A stretch of 50,840 nt of DNA from Bacteroidales bacterium (GTDB lineage: Bacteria; Bacteroidota; Bacteroidia; Bacteroidales; PUMT01): NCBI GenBank assembly GCA_007134675.1, contig SLKJ01000133.1, positions 1 to 50,840 of the forward strand, given 5' to 3'. The notes below the pieces were generated by a model that was not told the DNA's origin, ran no database searches, and was given only the letters and a program-made list of their open reading frames with translations. Position 1 is the stretch's first letter; each line of letters begins with the position of its first letter. A program made the position numbers and the translations under genes. Positions 40,967-49,292 of this stretch are shown here, piece after piece.

Positions 40967-42757
40967 TCACTCTTTGATTCTTTTAAGCATCATCAGCCTG
41001 AAATCCATTACCTGAGAACCGGGCATTTCTGTGGCCTGAAGTATCATCTGGTCTTTACCCTGTTGGAGATATATCCTGCCTGCATTTAATGGCCTGAAAT
41101 CTTTCACATACGATTCTACACGTTTTACCCTGTCATTCTCCATTCCCCTCAGTGGTGGGTCATGTCCCTCCGTTATTTGTCCCCGTAAGGTTGAAGAGCC
41201 AAAAGAAAGTTCAAAGGTCGATCCGGCATCTGCCTGGGGACAGGTATAATGAATTTCCACATCAAACCAGCCATCAGCCAGTACTTCAACATCCCAGGTG
41301 ATCTTATCGTCAGTCGAGGTCCAGTTGGTGAAAAAGCTGCTGTTCGGCCACCTGTTGGACCTGACTATGTTTCCGTGAGGTTGCCCGTCCCTTGCAGGAA
41401 GCTGGGTATAGACGGCATCGGGGTGACCGACTGTGAAAGGGCGTTTGCCTGTACCCACACCCTCCAGTGTCTCCTTTTTCCATCTTGCAGCCCTTCTGGC
41501 CATTCCCTCCCTGACAGCCGGCTCCTTATCGCTTATATCATTTATCTGTCCGCGATCCTCTGTAATATCGAACAGCCTTCCCTGGTTGTCGAGCCGGTAC
41601 CTCTGGCTCCTGACACTTACATTGCCGTTCCAGTAAGCATAGATATAGCGCTCTTCCCATGAATCCGGATCACCATTCATCAGGGGTAAAAGGTTTTTCC
41701 CATCAAGCGGATGGTTTGTGCTGTACTCTAATCCTGCCATAGCGGCTATGGTAGGCAGGATGTCTATCGCTCCCGCCACCTCTTCTATTACTGTTTTCGG
41801 TTTTATATCAGTTTTCCATTGTATAAAAAGAGGTGAACGTACGCCTCCCTCATCTGTTGATCCTTTTATGCCCTTCATGCCGCCATTCCAACGCCGGGAG
41901 TTGGGTCCGTTGTCATTCAGGAAGATGATAACAGTGTTTTCCTCCAGTCCGAGCTCTTTAAGTGCGTCTGTCACCCTGCCCACATTCCAGTCGATGTTCT
42001 CACACATGGCAAGAGCCGCCCTTGTAAATGGAATATCTTCGGTATACCGTTCGTCGGTTGTCATCTCGGGCTCGAAACCTTCGAACCTGTCATACCAACG
42101 GTCCGGTACCTGCATCGGGGTGTGAGGCGTTATCTGGGCAATGTAGACAAGGAATGGTTTGTTACGGTTACTCTCCATAAATTCTATTGCCCTGCCGGTT
42201 ATGTCGTCGGGGACATATCCCTCACCCTGTACTATTTTTCCGTTATGTTCGAGCGGGGGACTGAAATAGTCTCCCCAGTGACCCGAACAGAATCCGTAGA
42301 ACTCATCAAATCCCCGCCCGTTGGGATGATATGGATATTGCATCCCGTTGTGCCATTTGCCGAAAGCAGCAGTGGCATAACCTGCCTCTTTGAAGATGTC
42401 TGCAAATGTGGTCTCATCAAGGTTCATACGTTCACCGCCTTCAGAGGTATCATGCACGCCCATGCGGGTATGGTACCGGCCGGTAAGCAGGTCGGCGCGG
42501 GTAGGGGAACATACCGGCTGCACATAGAAGTTGGTGAACTGTGCCCCGTTCTGTGCCAGTGCATCAATATTCGGTGTATTCAGGTTGGTGTTCCCGTGGA
42601 GGCTGATGTCACCCCATCCCTGGTCATCGGTAATGATGATCACGAAGTTTGGCTTAAGGGGCTTTTCGGCATCCGGTGAGCTGCATCCAATCATTCCGGC
42701 ACCTGCAGTCAGCAGTGGGATAGCAGGAATCAGCATGTTCTTCTTGATTATTTCCAT
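40967..42757 (-). CDS. Secreted sulfatase with a C-terminal binding-like domain
   Basis: The 596-residue product is an arylsulfatase-A-like enzyme with a lipobox (GMIGC, Cys25), IITDDQGWGDIS at the metal site, and the signature C-S-P-T-R (Cys83 in QPVCSPTRADLLTG). Further motifs are FGKWHNGM, QITPHTPMQVPDRW and FLNDNGPNSRRWNGGMKG. Beyond the catalytic domain, from about residue 455, lies a beta-rich region (for example WDVEVLADGWFDVEIHY) that looks like a carbohydrate-binding or jelly-roll module, making it longer than its neighbours. This may target a sulfated polymer. No SusC/SusD pair is present nearby. Confidence 0.92.
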   Translation of the reverse strand: MEIIKKNMLIPAIPLLTAGAGMIGCSSPDAEKPLKPNFVIIITDDQGWGDISLHGNTNLNTPNIDALAQNGAQFTNFYVQPVCSPTRADLLTGRYHTRMGVHDTSEGGERMNLDETTFADIFKEAGYATAAFGKWHNGMQYPYHPNGRGFDEFYGFCSGHWGDYFSPPLEHNGKIVQGEGYVPDDITGRAIEFMESNRNKPFLVYIAQITPHTPMQVPDRWYDRFEGFEPEMTTDERYTEDIPFTRAALAMCENIDWNVGRVTDALKELGLEENTVIIFLNDNGPNSRRWNGGMKGIKGSTDEGGVRSPLFIQWKTDIKPKTVIEEVAGAIDILPTIAAMAGLEYSTNHPLDGKNLLPLMNGDPDSWEERYIYAYWNGNVSVRSQRYRLDNQGRLFDITEDRGQINDISDKEPAVREGMARRAARWKKETLEGVGTGKRPFTVGHPDAVYTQLPARDGQPHGNIVRSNRWPNSSFFTNWTSTDDKITWDVEVLADGWFDVEIHYTCPQADAGSTFELSFGSSTLRGQITEGHDPPLRGMENDRVKRVESYVKDFRPLNAGRIYLQQGKDQMILQATEMPGSQVMDFRLMMLKRIKE

Positions 42758-42928
42758 TCGTATAAAGTAAAGCTATTAAATTGTTTAACAATGTGTTACT
42801 AATTCATGAGATGGTTATCTTGTTTTTCAATCCATGGTACGCCAGTGCTTTATTGACCTTTGGTCATACTCACATGCAGTAAACATCTCATCCTGCATAA
42901 TTTTTTAAATGTGACTTTTGCTGACTTG

Positions 42929-44428
42929 CTATTCATGGGTCCATTTTTTTATCCACGGATCTCCGGTCTTTTCCTGGAATTTTCTGATTTCCTCCTTCAG
43001 ATGGTTCAGAACATCAGCATAATCATCGTTGTATGCAAGATTTGTGGTCTCATAAGGGTCTTCTGAGATTTTGTATAGCTCAAATGGCGGCCTTTCAAGG
43101 TAATCGATAACTGATCGCGGACCATAAGTATCAATATCCGAATTAATTACGTATTGCCACGTTGATGATTCCCACAGGTCACTCGCATGAGGATAACTCA
43201 GTCCGCTTGCAATATTCCATATCAGCTTGAATTCCCTGTTCTGAACAACTCTCATTGGATAGTACATAGTAACTTCATGGAATGTGTGAGAGGCAAAGAT
43301 TTTATCAAAACCACCTGTCTCCGGATCTTCGAGTACCGGGAGGAATGATCTGCCGTGGAAGTCCTCATACATGGGCAGTGAAGACCATATTACTTCTGTT
43401 GCCTCGACAATTGATTTTCTTGTTTCAAGTTCGGTTTCAAGTACTCCTGCAATGTCGAGAATTGTAGGGGTTAGATCGGCCCAGGTAATCATGGCATCCG
43501 TAACCGCACCGCTGTTTTTGCTGTCTGGCATTTTAACTATAAAAGGGAGCCGTATGGCAGGATCATACAGGTTGGTCTTTGCACCATGAAATGCAATACC
43601 ATTGTCTGAAAGGTACATTATTACCGTATTTTCCCACAGTCCTTCCTCTTTCAATATATCAAAAAGTTCTCCAAGACCCTGATCCAGACGGGCAACTGAC
43701 TGGTAATACTGTGCCAGCTCTGAGCGGGTTGCGGGAGTGTCAGGCAGATACCAGGGAACTTTCACTTCTTCCGGACTAAAAAGGGTTTCTGTGATACCTT
43801 CATAACCCTGGTCCCTGTTGCCAAACCTGTCGGGCCTGTGGGGATCATCCTCAACCACGCCACCTCCCCTGTGAGGATCGAGGGTGCAGAAGTAGAGGAA
43901 GAAAGGGTTATCCCGGTTTGCATTCAGAAAAGGCCGGCTGTTTCGGGCCATTTCATGAGGGTTACGCAGATTACCGCCGGGAATAACCTCCTCAAAGAAG
44001 TATACCGATTCAGGAGCAACATGATACTTTCCCACCCTGGCTGTTGTGTATCCGTTTTCTGCCATGATAACCGGGAGACTTCTTATGGTCTCAAATGATT
44101 CGAAATGGTGGATACGCTGCTGAAGACCGTACTGACCGTTGGCATGGTTGTGTAGTCCTGTGAGTATTACCGATCTGCTTGGCGAACATGAAGAAGATGT
44201 GCAGTATGCATTTGTAAATCTTATGCCTTCTGCCGCAAGTGCGTCAAGGTTAGGGGTTTTGATAGCCATGTTGCCGTAACATCCCAGGTCATCAAGTCCG
44301 TGATCATCTGAGACGATCATAACGATATTGGGCCTTGAATTTGCTTGTGCCTCATTTGCTGTTGAAGAGGATAATGCCAGGACCGAGAGAGGCAGAACCC
44401 TTACAAGTTTGTTTTTAAAAAAATTCAT
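42929..44428 (-). CDS. Secreted sulfatase, heparan-N-sulfatase-like
   Basis: The 499-residue product has a signal peptide (to about residue 30, ending QAN) and no clear lipobox. The sulfatase signature is C-S-P-S-R (Cys81, after the run CTSSS), with VSDDHGLDDLGCYGN at the metal site, VGKYHVAPESVY, TLDPHRGGG and YLSDNGIAFHGAKTN following. The overall pattern resembles N-sulfoglucosamine sulfohydrolase-like S1 members, but the substrate is only a guess. It is the upstream gene of the sulfatase row, 171 nt before the next one. Confidence 0.9.
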   Translation of the reverse strand: MNFFKNKLVRVLPLSVLALSSSTANEAQANSRPNIVMIVSDDHGLDDLGCYGNMAIKTPNLDALAAEGIRFTNAYCTSSSCSPSRSVILTGLHNHANGQYGLQQRIHHFESFETIRSLPVIMAENGYTTARVGKYHVAPESVYFFEEVIPGGNLRNPHEMARNSRPFLNANRDNPFFLYFCTLDPHRGGGVVEDDPHRPDRFGNRDQGYEGITETLFSPEEVKVPWYLPDTPATRSELAQYYQSVARLDQGLGELFDILKEEGLWENTVIMYLSDNGIAFHGAKTNLYDPAIRLPFIVKMPDSKNSGAVTDAMITWADLTPTILDIAGVLETELETRKSIVEATEVIWSSLPMYEDFHGRSFLPVLEDPETGGFDKIFASHTFHEVTMYYPMRVVQNREFKLIWNIASGLSYPHASDLWESSTWQYVINSDIDTYGPRSVIDYLERPPFELYKISEDPYETTNLAYNDDYADVLNHLKEEIRKFQEKTGDPWIKKWTHE

Positions 44429-44706
44429 AAGGAAGATGATTTAAGCTAGATAGGATTTTAAAAGATTCATAAAATGCATATTATGCTCATGCTGGTGAAA
44501 ATTATTATCGGGTATGGGGCCTGTTTAGTTATATTCCCCGAAAGGGAGATCAATTATATTTTACTTTCTCATGCATGCCTGGTAGAGAGTAGAATTACCA
44601 GATTTCACATTAATCAGGGATTTATTCCTCCGAAAATTGTAGTTTAGTACCGTAAAGAACATAAAATTTAAGGATAAAATCAATATTTTTAGTAAACTAA
44701 TTCAAA
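44429..44706. other. Divergent intergenic region, sulfatases and SDR
   Basis: This 278-bp AT-rich gap lies between the leftward sulfatase and the rightward SDR and should carry both promoters. I see no full TTTG/TAnnTTTG pair and no strong hairpin. Confidence 0.3.
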
Positions 44707-45462
44707 ATGGAAAAGGAAATTGTACTTGTAACAGGCGCTACTTCAGGGATAGGAGAGGCAATAGCCGGATTATTGGCTGAAAACGGTTTCAGGATTATTC
44801 TTACAGGGAGAAGGAGTGACAGGCTGGAGCAGTTGAAGAACCGGTTTGAAAAACTGACATCCGTGCATACACTCTGTTTTGATATAAGAGACAGGGCACT
44901 GGTTGACAAGGCTGTCGATTCTTTGCCTGAAGTGTGGCAGGAGGTTGATATTCTGATAAATAATGCAGGGCTGGCAGCAGGATTTGATCATTTTCATGAA
45001 GGAGATATCGAGGACTGGGAGCAGATGATAGACACCAACCTTAAGGGAGTCCTGTATATAAGCAGGAAAATTGCTCCGGGAATGATTGAGAGAGGATCAG
45101 GACATATAGTGAATGTTGGAAGTATTGCCGGAAGTGAGATGTATGAAAAGGGTAATGTCTATTCAGCCACAAAGCATGCTGTTGAAGCTTTGTCAAAGGG
45201 GATGAGAATTGATATGCTGAAGCATGGTATAAAGGTTTCGACAGTCTCTCCCGGAATGGTTGAGACGGAGTTTTCGCTGGTCAGGTTCAAGGGCGACAAA
45301 GATATGGCTAAGCATCCATACAGGGGCATGAAGCCTCTTACCGGCAGGGATGTTGCCGAGGCTGTTCTTTTCATGCTCACCCGCCCGCCCCATGTAAGCA
45401 TACATGATCTGCTGATAATGCCTACCGCACAGGCAACTACGCTTAATGTGCTTAGGGACTGA
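44707..45462 (+). CDS. Short-chain dehydrogenase/reductase, YdfG-like
   Basis: The 251-residue product is a classical SDR: the nucleotide motif VTGATSGIGEAIAG (residues 7-20), ILINNAGLAAG, the catalytic Ser in NVGSIAGSEMY and the Y-x-x-x-K pair in YSATKHAVEALSKGM. The basic RRSDR after the second strand suggests NADP(H). It resembles the serine/3-hydroxy acid dehydrogenase group (YdfG) in length and in the C-terminal RPPHVSIHDLLIMPTAQA. It is cytoplasmic. It stands in its own transcription unit, 210 nt ahead of the flavodoxin-reductase-like gene. The substrate is not certain. Confidence 0.9.
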   Translation: MEKEIVLVTGATSGIGEAIAGLLAENGFRIILTGRRSDRLEQLKNRFEKLTSVHTLCFDIRDRALVDKAVDSLPEVWQEVDILINNAGLAAGFDHFHEGDIEDWEQMIDTNLKGVLYISRKIAPGMIERGSGHIVNVGSIAGSEMYEKGNVYSATKHAVEALSKGMRIDMLKHGIKVSTVSPGMVETEFSLVRFKGDKDMAKHPYRGMKPLTGRDVAEAVLFMLTRPPHVSIHDLLIMPTAQATTLNVLRD

Positions 45463-45555
45463 CTGGTTTTACAGACAGTTCATGTCAGATATCCGGCATT
45501 TCCGGATTTTAATGCAAGAGTATATATTTTTTAAAGCCGGTTCGAACAATCGTAG

Positions 45556-45575
45556 TACTTTTGATGTTAATTAAC
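45556..45575 (+). promoter_or_regulatory. Candidate -7 box and palindrome before the reductase gene
   Basis: TACTTTTG at 45556-45563 fits the Bacteroidota -7 box, and the palindrome GTTAATTAAC follows at 45566-45575, near the predicted start of transcription. No TTG is found at the -33 position. The resulting leader of about 100 nt would contain the tandem repeats. Confidence 0.35.
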
Positions 45576-45591
45576 CTACTAGGTAACAATT

Positions 45592-45663
45592 TATCACAAA
45601 ATAATAATCTATCACAAAATAATAATCTATCACAAAATAATAATCTATCACAAAATAATAATC
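45592..45663 (+). repeat. Four tandem 18-bp repeats abutting a start codon
   Basis: The unit TATCACAAAATAATAATC occurs at 45592, 45610, 45628 and 45646 without mismatch, followed by a degenerate fifth copy, TATTTCAAAATG (45664-45675), whose last three bases are the start codon of the next gene. The units contain no stop in the frame of that gene, but also no ATG. A copy-number change would alter the leader length and possibly ribosome access. Confidence 0.95.
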
Positions 45664-45672
45664 TATTTCAAA

Positions 45673-46344
45673 ATGTCAAAGCAATACGTAAGAATAAAGT
45701 CAATCAAAAAAGTGACGCATGATACTTTAAGTATAGTTACTGAAAAGCCCGATGGTTTTACCTTCAAACCCGGACAGGCTACAAACATAGCTATAGACAG
45801 AAAAGGCTGGGAGGAAGAGGCAAGGCCATTTACTTTCGCATCACTTCCGGAGGATGATTTTTTTGAATTCGTTATCAAGACATATCCTGAACATGACGGA
45901 GCTACAGACAAGCTTCTTGATGTTCAGGCAGGTGAGAGGTTGATTTTATCACAGGTATACGGTACGATTGAGTATAAGGGCGAGGGTGTATTCATTGCCG
46001 GAGGCTCTGGTATTACTCCGTTTCTTTCTATTCTGAGAGATCTCCACAGGAAGAGTCGGACGGGTAACAACAAGCTGATTTTCGCCAATAAAACCGAAAA
46101 GGATATCATTCTGAAAGGTGAGCTGGAGGAGATACTTGGAGAAAGTTTTGTCAATATCCTTTCGGAGGAAAAAATTGAAGGCTATGAACATGGATTTGTG
46201 AATGATGAGTTTCTTAAGAGGGAGGTGGGGGACTTCAACGGGTATTTTTATCTTTGCGGCCCTCCGGTGATGATGAATAAAGTCGAAGGATACCTTAATG
46301 ATCTTGGAGTTGATAAAGATCAAATTGTAAAGGAGACCTTCTGA
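45673..46344 (+). CDS. Flavodoxin/ferredoxin-NADP reductase-like FAD protein
   Basis: The 223-residue product has the two-domain ferredoxin reductase fold: an FAD domain (about 1-98) with ARPFTFASLPEDDFFEFVIK, matching the R-x-[FY]-[ST] FAD motif, and an NAD(P) domain (about 100-223) with GVFIAGGSGITPFLSILRDL and FYLCGPPVMMNKVEGYL. It should move electrons between NAD(P)H and a small carrier or directly to a substrate. It is short, lacks a [2Fe-2S] domain, and is cytoplasmic. Its leader is made of tandem 18-bp repeats. A DUF302 gene follows 95 nt downstream. Confidence 0.88.
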   Translation: MSKQYVRIKSIKKVTHDTLSIVTEKPDGFTFKPGQATNIAIDRKGWEEEARPFTFASLPEDDFFEFVIKTYPEHDGATDKLLDVQAGERLILSQVYGTIEYKGEGVFIAGGSGITPFLSILRDLHRKSRTGNNKLIFANKTEKDIILKGELEEILGESFVNILSEEKIEGYEHGFVNDEFLKREVGDFNGYFYLCGPPVMMNKVEGYLNDLGVDKDQIVKETF

Positions 46345-46439
46345 ACCCGATTTGTGTCTCAGCGAAAAATGTGTTGACCGCTGATTTTGTCAATCCATGA
46401 AAATGGTTGTTTAAAAATGGGTTAAAATTTTATAATTCT

Positions 46440-46826
46440 ATGAAGTTTTATTTTGAAAAAAAGCTAAACTGCGGATTTGAAGAGGCTGCAGAAAAAATTG
46501 CCGGCGAGCTGAAGAAATTTGGTTTTGGAATACTTACTGAAATAAATATGCATGACAAGTTTAAGGAAAAACTTGGCAAGGATTTTCGAAAATATCGAAT
46601 TCTTGGTGCCTGTAATCCGGCATTTGCCTACAAGGCTGTCCATATTGAAGATAAGATCGGTACAATGCTTCCCTGCAGTGTTATAGTACAGGAAATATCG
46701 GAAGATGAAACCGAAGTTGCCATAATAGATCCCTATACATCCATGAAAGGAATCGGCAGCGAACCGCTTCTTAAAATAGCTTCTGAAGCCGGTGATATGC
46801 TCAAAAAAGCGGTTAACAGCCTGTAG
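46440..46826 (+). CDS. DUF302-domain protein
   Basis: The 128-residue product matches the DUF302 fold: MKFYFEKKLNCGFEEAAEKI, then FGFGILTEINMHDKFKEKLG, RILGACNPAFAYKAVHIEDK and GTMLPCSVIVQEI, with the conserved Cys residues of the family at ACNP and LPCS. The start is ATG 46440; an upstream in-frame ATG at 46407 adds 11 residues that do not resemble the family. It is cytoplasmic and of unknown function, often found near redox or heavy-metal genes. It lies 95 nt behind the FAD reductase-like gene. Confidence 0.85.
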   Translation: MKFYFEKKLNCGFEEAAEKIAGELKKFGFGILTEINMHDKFKEKLGKDFRKYRILGACNPAFAYKAVHIEDKIGTMLPCSVIVQEISEDETEVAIIDPYTSMKGIGSEPLLKIASEAGDMLKKAVNSL

Positions 46827-47124
46827 CATTTCATGGCTCAGCATTCCCGTCGTTTGTGTTTATTATGTTTTTTTATTAAGAATGTTATTTTTGATGTAGA
46901 AAAATCGTGCATGGTGTGATTTTTTTCCTCAATGTATCCAGCCTGAAGAAAGTATACAATTAGCCCGGATCTGTATCAGCAACTGTTTGAATTCCTTTAG
47001 ATAAGCGACACCCCGGAGGGTATTATCAGATCAACCCGGATCTGAAACTGCCATAATAATTATTATGGTATGAATTTAGCCACAATACAAACAAAGGAAG
47101 AAATCATAACCAAAATGTTGAAAA
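46827..47124. other. Intergenic region before the TPR gene
   Basis: This 298-bp gap holds a direct repeat of CCCGGATCTG (46964-46973 and 47035-47044), a TATTTTTG that fits a -7 box near 46890-46898, and the perfect palindrome at 47051-47068. No ORF above about 30 codons looks real. Confidence 0.4.
47051..47068. promoter_or_regulatory. Perfect 18-bp palindrome, possible operator
   Basis: CCATAATAATTATTATGG is a perfect inverted repeat with no loop, 57 nt before the TPR gene start. Its form fits a dimeric repressor site. Its AT content means chance is not excluded. Confidence 0.45.
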
Positions 47125-47373
47125 ATGAGACCATCATTTGAATTTTATCAAAAGGGAATTGAAAGGTATAACTCCTGTGACTACAAAGGAGCCATACTGA
47201 ACTTCGACAAAGAGATAGAAATTAACCCCGGAAACGCTAAAGTGTTTCATGTCAGAGGTTTTGCCAAATATATGATTGCTGATAAAGATGGTGCATTCCT
47301 GGACTGGCTAAAGGCAGCAGAACTGGGTGGAAGGGGAATTCATGGAATGGTTAAAAGGCACTTCAATAGTTGA
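47125..47373 (+). CDS. Small TPR protein
   Basis: The 82-residue product has two TPR-like helix pairs: FEFYQKGIERYNSCDYKGAI, LNFDKEIEINPGNAKVFHVR and GFAKYMIADKDGAFLDWLKA. There is no signal peptide. It is probably a small protein-interaction module; the partner is unknown. The last codons (MVKRHFNS and stop) overlap the first unit of a 19-bp tandem repeat, so the C-terminus may have been made by the repeat. It precedes the htrA gene by 170 nt on the same strand. Confidence 0.65.
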   Translation: MRPSFEFYQKGIERYNSCDYKGAILNFDKEIEINPGNAKVFHVRGFAKYMIADKDGAFLDWLKAAELGGRGIHGMVKRHFNS

Positions 47374-47443
47374 AAGGACTTCAGATAGTCGAGAGGACCT
47401 CAGATGGTCGAAAGTACTTCAGATAGTCGAAAATACTTCAGGT
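47349..47443 (+). repeat. Five tandem 19-bp repeats across the TPR stop codon
   Basis: Units begin at 47349, 47368, 47387, 47406 and 47425, of the type AGTCGAAAGTACTTCAGAT with two to several changes each. The middle of each unit, GAAAGTACTTC, is nearly palindromic. The first unit encodes the end of the TPR protein, and the stop lies in the second. Confidence 0.9.
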
Positions 47444-47444
47444 C

Positions 47445-47502
47445 GCTGTATCAGGACTAAACTGAAATAACTGGTTGATGTCCCGTCGAAATCCGATACA
47501 GC
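47445..47502. promoter_or_regulatory. Inverted repeat upstream of htrA
   Basis: GCTGTATC (47445-47452) and GATACAGC (47495-47502) pair perfectly, with a nested GGAC/GTCC, over a 42-nt interior. The structure ends 41 nt before the htrA start. It could be an RNA hairpin in the leader, or two half-sites. Confidence 0.4.
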
Positions 47503-47543
47503 ATAAACAATTTTATTATAATCAGTATTAAAAAAATAAACAG

Positions 47544-48983
47544 ATGAAGCTAAAAAAAATAGTCTCAAATACAGTTATTATACTTGTTATAGGAATAACA
47601 GCAGGACTTACCTATAACGTTATCAACAGACTGTCGCATGGAAACGTTACATCGCAATATGTTAATCATGACTGGCAGGCCAATCTGCCCGACAAACCTG
47701 ATCAGGGTAACCTGAATTTCACATATGCTGCTGAACGTACAGTTCATGGCGTGGTTCATGTTAAAACTATAAGGGAAAGGGAAATACGGCAGATACGTGA
47801 TCCTTTTGAATTCTTTTTCGGACCAAGGGAAAGGCAGGAAGAACCTGAACCTGAGGTTGGCTTTGGTTCCGGAGTAATTATTACCAAAGACGGTTATATA
47901 GTTACCAATGCACATGTTATCAGGGGTGCGGATGAAATTGAGGTTACTTTAAATGACCAGCGCTCTTTTAGCGCTGAAGTGCAGGGTAAGGATCCCAATA
48001 CTGATCTGGCAATTTTAAAAATTGACGAAACGGATTTGCCATATATAAATTTCGGAAGTTCTGATGATCTGAGAATAGGAGAATGGGTACTTGCTGTTGG
48101 AAATCCATTTGGCCTTACCTCTACGGTTACTGCAGGCATTATAAGTGCCAAGGAGAGAACACTTGGGGTTATACAAGAAGCTGAAATGCCCCTTGAATCT
48201 TTTCTGCAGACTGATGCTGCCGTGAATGTCGGAAACAGCGGTGGTGCACTGGTTAACCTCAGGGGAGAGCTGCTTGGTATTCCTACTCTGATCATATCTC
48301 CTACACGCACCCATATTGGAACTGCCTTTGCCATACCTTCATCAATTGTTAAGAGAGTTAAGGAAGATATCATCGAATATGGAGAGGTTAGAAGGGGAGT
48401 ACTTGGTGTAACGATATCGGAAGTTACATCTGAACTGGCTGCGGAAAAAGAACTCGAAGAGATTTCAGGAGTGTATGTTGAAGGAACTGTCGATGGGAGT
48501 GCAGCAGATAAGGCTGGAATACGAAAAGGTGATGTGATCCTGGAAGTCAATGGAAATGAAGTAAATTCGACCGGAGAACTGCAGGAACAAATCCACCTTA
48601 ATCATCCGGGTGATGAGATTCAGCTGATTATCCGAAGAAACGGCCGGTCTATAGATATCACCGCACAGCTGCTTGGGATGGAAGAGCATCGTGAACTGGT
48701 TATGAGGCAGGAAGAATCTTTGTTGGGAGCTACATTCAGAATGGTGCCGGAAGAGTTGAAGGAAGAGCTTGGTTTACCGGGCGGGGTGCAGGTAATCGAA
48801 ATCGGAGCTGGTGAGCTGCAGGCAGTTGGAATGAGGGAAGGATTTATTATCGTAGGTGTCAATAAACAACTGGTCAGTGAACCGGCACATATTCGACGGC
48901 TTCTGGAAGATTTTTCAGGCAATGTTTTTATTGAAGGTATTTATCCTGACGGCACAGAATCAGTTTATGCATTCAGCCTTTGA
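47544..48983 (+). CDS. htrA: Do-family periplasmic serine protease (HtrA/DegP-like)
   Basis: The 479-residue product starts with a membrane anchor or signal (about residues 5-25). The trypsin-like domain (about 105-270) has the full catalytic triad: His124 (VTNAHVIRG), Asp154 (NTDLAILKI) and Ser232 (NVGNSGGALVN). A first PDZ domain (about 285-375, with DGSAADKAGIRKGDVILEV) is followed by a second (about 390-479). It degrades or refolds damaged proteins in the periplasm. The gene has a long leader with an inverted repeat. It is part of the envelope quality-control theme seen across the window. Confidence 0.93.
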   Translation: MKLKKIVSNTVIILVIGITAGLTYNVINRLSHGNVTSQYVNHDWQANLPDKPDQGNLNFTYAAERTVHGVVHVKTIREREIRQIRDPFEFFFGPRERQEEPEPEVGFGSGVIITKDGYIVTNAHVIRGADEIEVTLNDQRSFSAEVQGKDPNTDLAILKIDETDLPYINFGSSDDLRIGEWVLAVGNPFGLTSTVTAGIISAKERTLGVIQEAEMPLESFLQTDAAVNVGNSGGALVNLRGELLGIPTLIISPTRTHIGTAFAIPSSIVKRVKEDIIEYGEVRRGVLGVTISEVTSELAAEKELEEISGVYVEGTVDGSAADKAGIRKGDVILEVNGNEVNSTGELQEQIHLNHPGDEIQLIIRRNGRSIDITAQLLGMEEHRELVMRQEESLLGATFRMVPEELKEELGLPGGVQVIEIGAGELQAVGMREGFIIVGVNKQLVSEPAHIRRLLEDFSGNVFIEGIYPDGTESVYAFSL

Positions 48984-48999
48984 TTTTAATTTTTTGTAT

Positions 49000-49089
49000 A
49001 TGGATTATCAGAATATAAGCAAAAAGGAGCTTGTAAGGGAGGTATGCCATTTATCAGATAAATTAAAAGAGTCTTATTGCCGAAGATGA
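49000..49089 (+). CDS. Very small ORF or sensor-kinase remnant
   Basis: This ATG-started frame gives 29 residues (MDYQNISKKELVREVCHLSD and a short end, KLKESYCRR). The style, a charged helix with K-K-E-L-V-R-E-V, resembles the first residues of PAS-type sensor kinases, so it may be a decayed fragment. It begins 16 nt after the htrA stop. Confidence 0.25.
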   Translation: MDYQNISKKELVREVCHLSDKLKESYCRR

Positions 49090-49292
49090 TTTTTATTGTC
49101 TGGAAATACTTATATATTTGTTTAAGAAAACCGGAGCTACATTGTTAATTGCTAAACCAATCGATAATGATGTTTTGTACAATTTACTCCGGGAATATTT
49201 GTGTTGAGATGGTTGGGATAATGTCTGATAAATGAAATAACATAAGTTCTGTAGAGCCAAATTTTACAGATTGTAATTTAAATTAACATGTC
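49090..49292. other. AT-rich gap before the coiled-coil gene
   Basis: With the tiny ORF excluded, about 300 bp separate htrA from the next gene. TATATTTG near 49112-49119 fits a -7 box, but no TTG lies at the right distance. Nothing else stands out. Confidence 0.3.

Noticed and set aside
45539-45551. GGTTCGAACAATC resembling a tRNA T-arm
   Set aside because: No acceptor stem, anticodon arm or matching 3' end is present around it.
33834-47443. Tandem arrays as CRISPR
   Set aside because: Units are 18-25 bp with no spacers between them and no cas genes nearby.
47894-48550. 218-codon minus-strand frame opposite htrA
   Set aside because: It is the antisense shadow of the protease and PDZ coding region and is Ser/Pro-rich without motifs.
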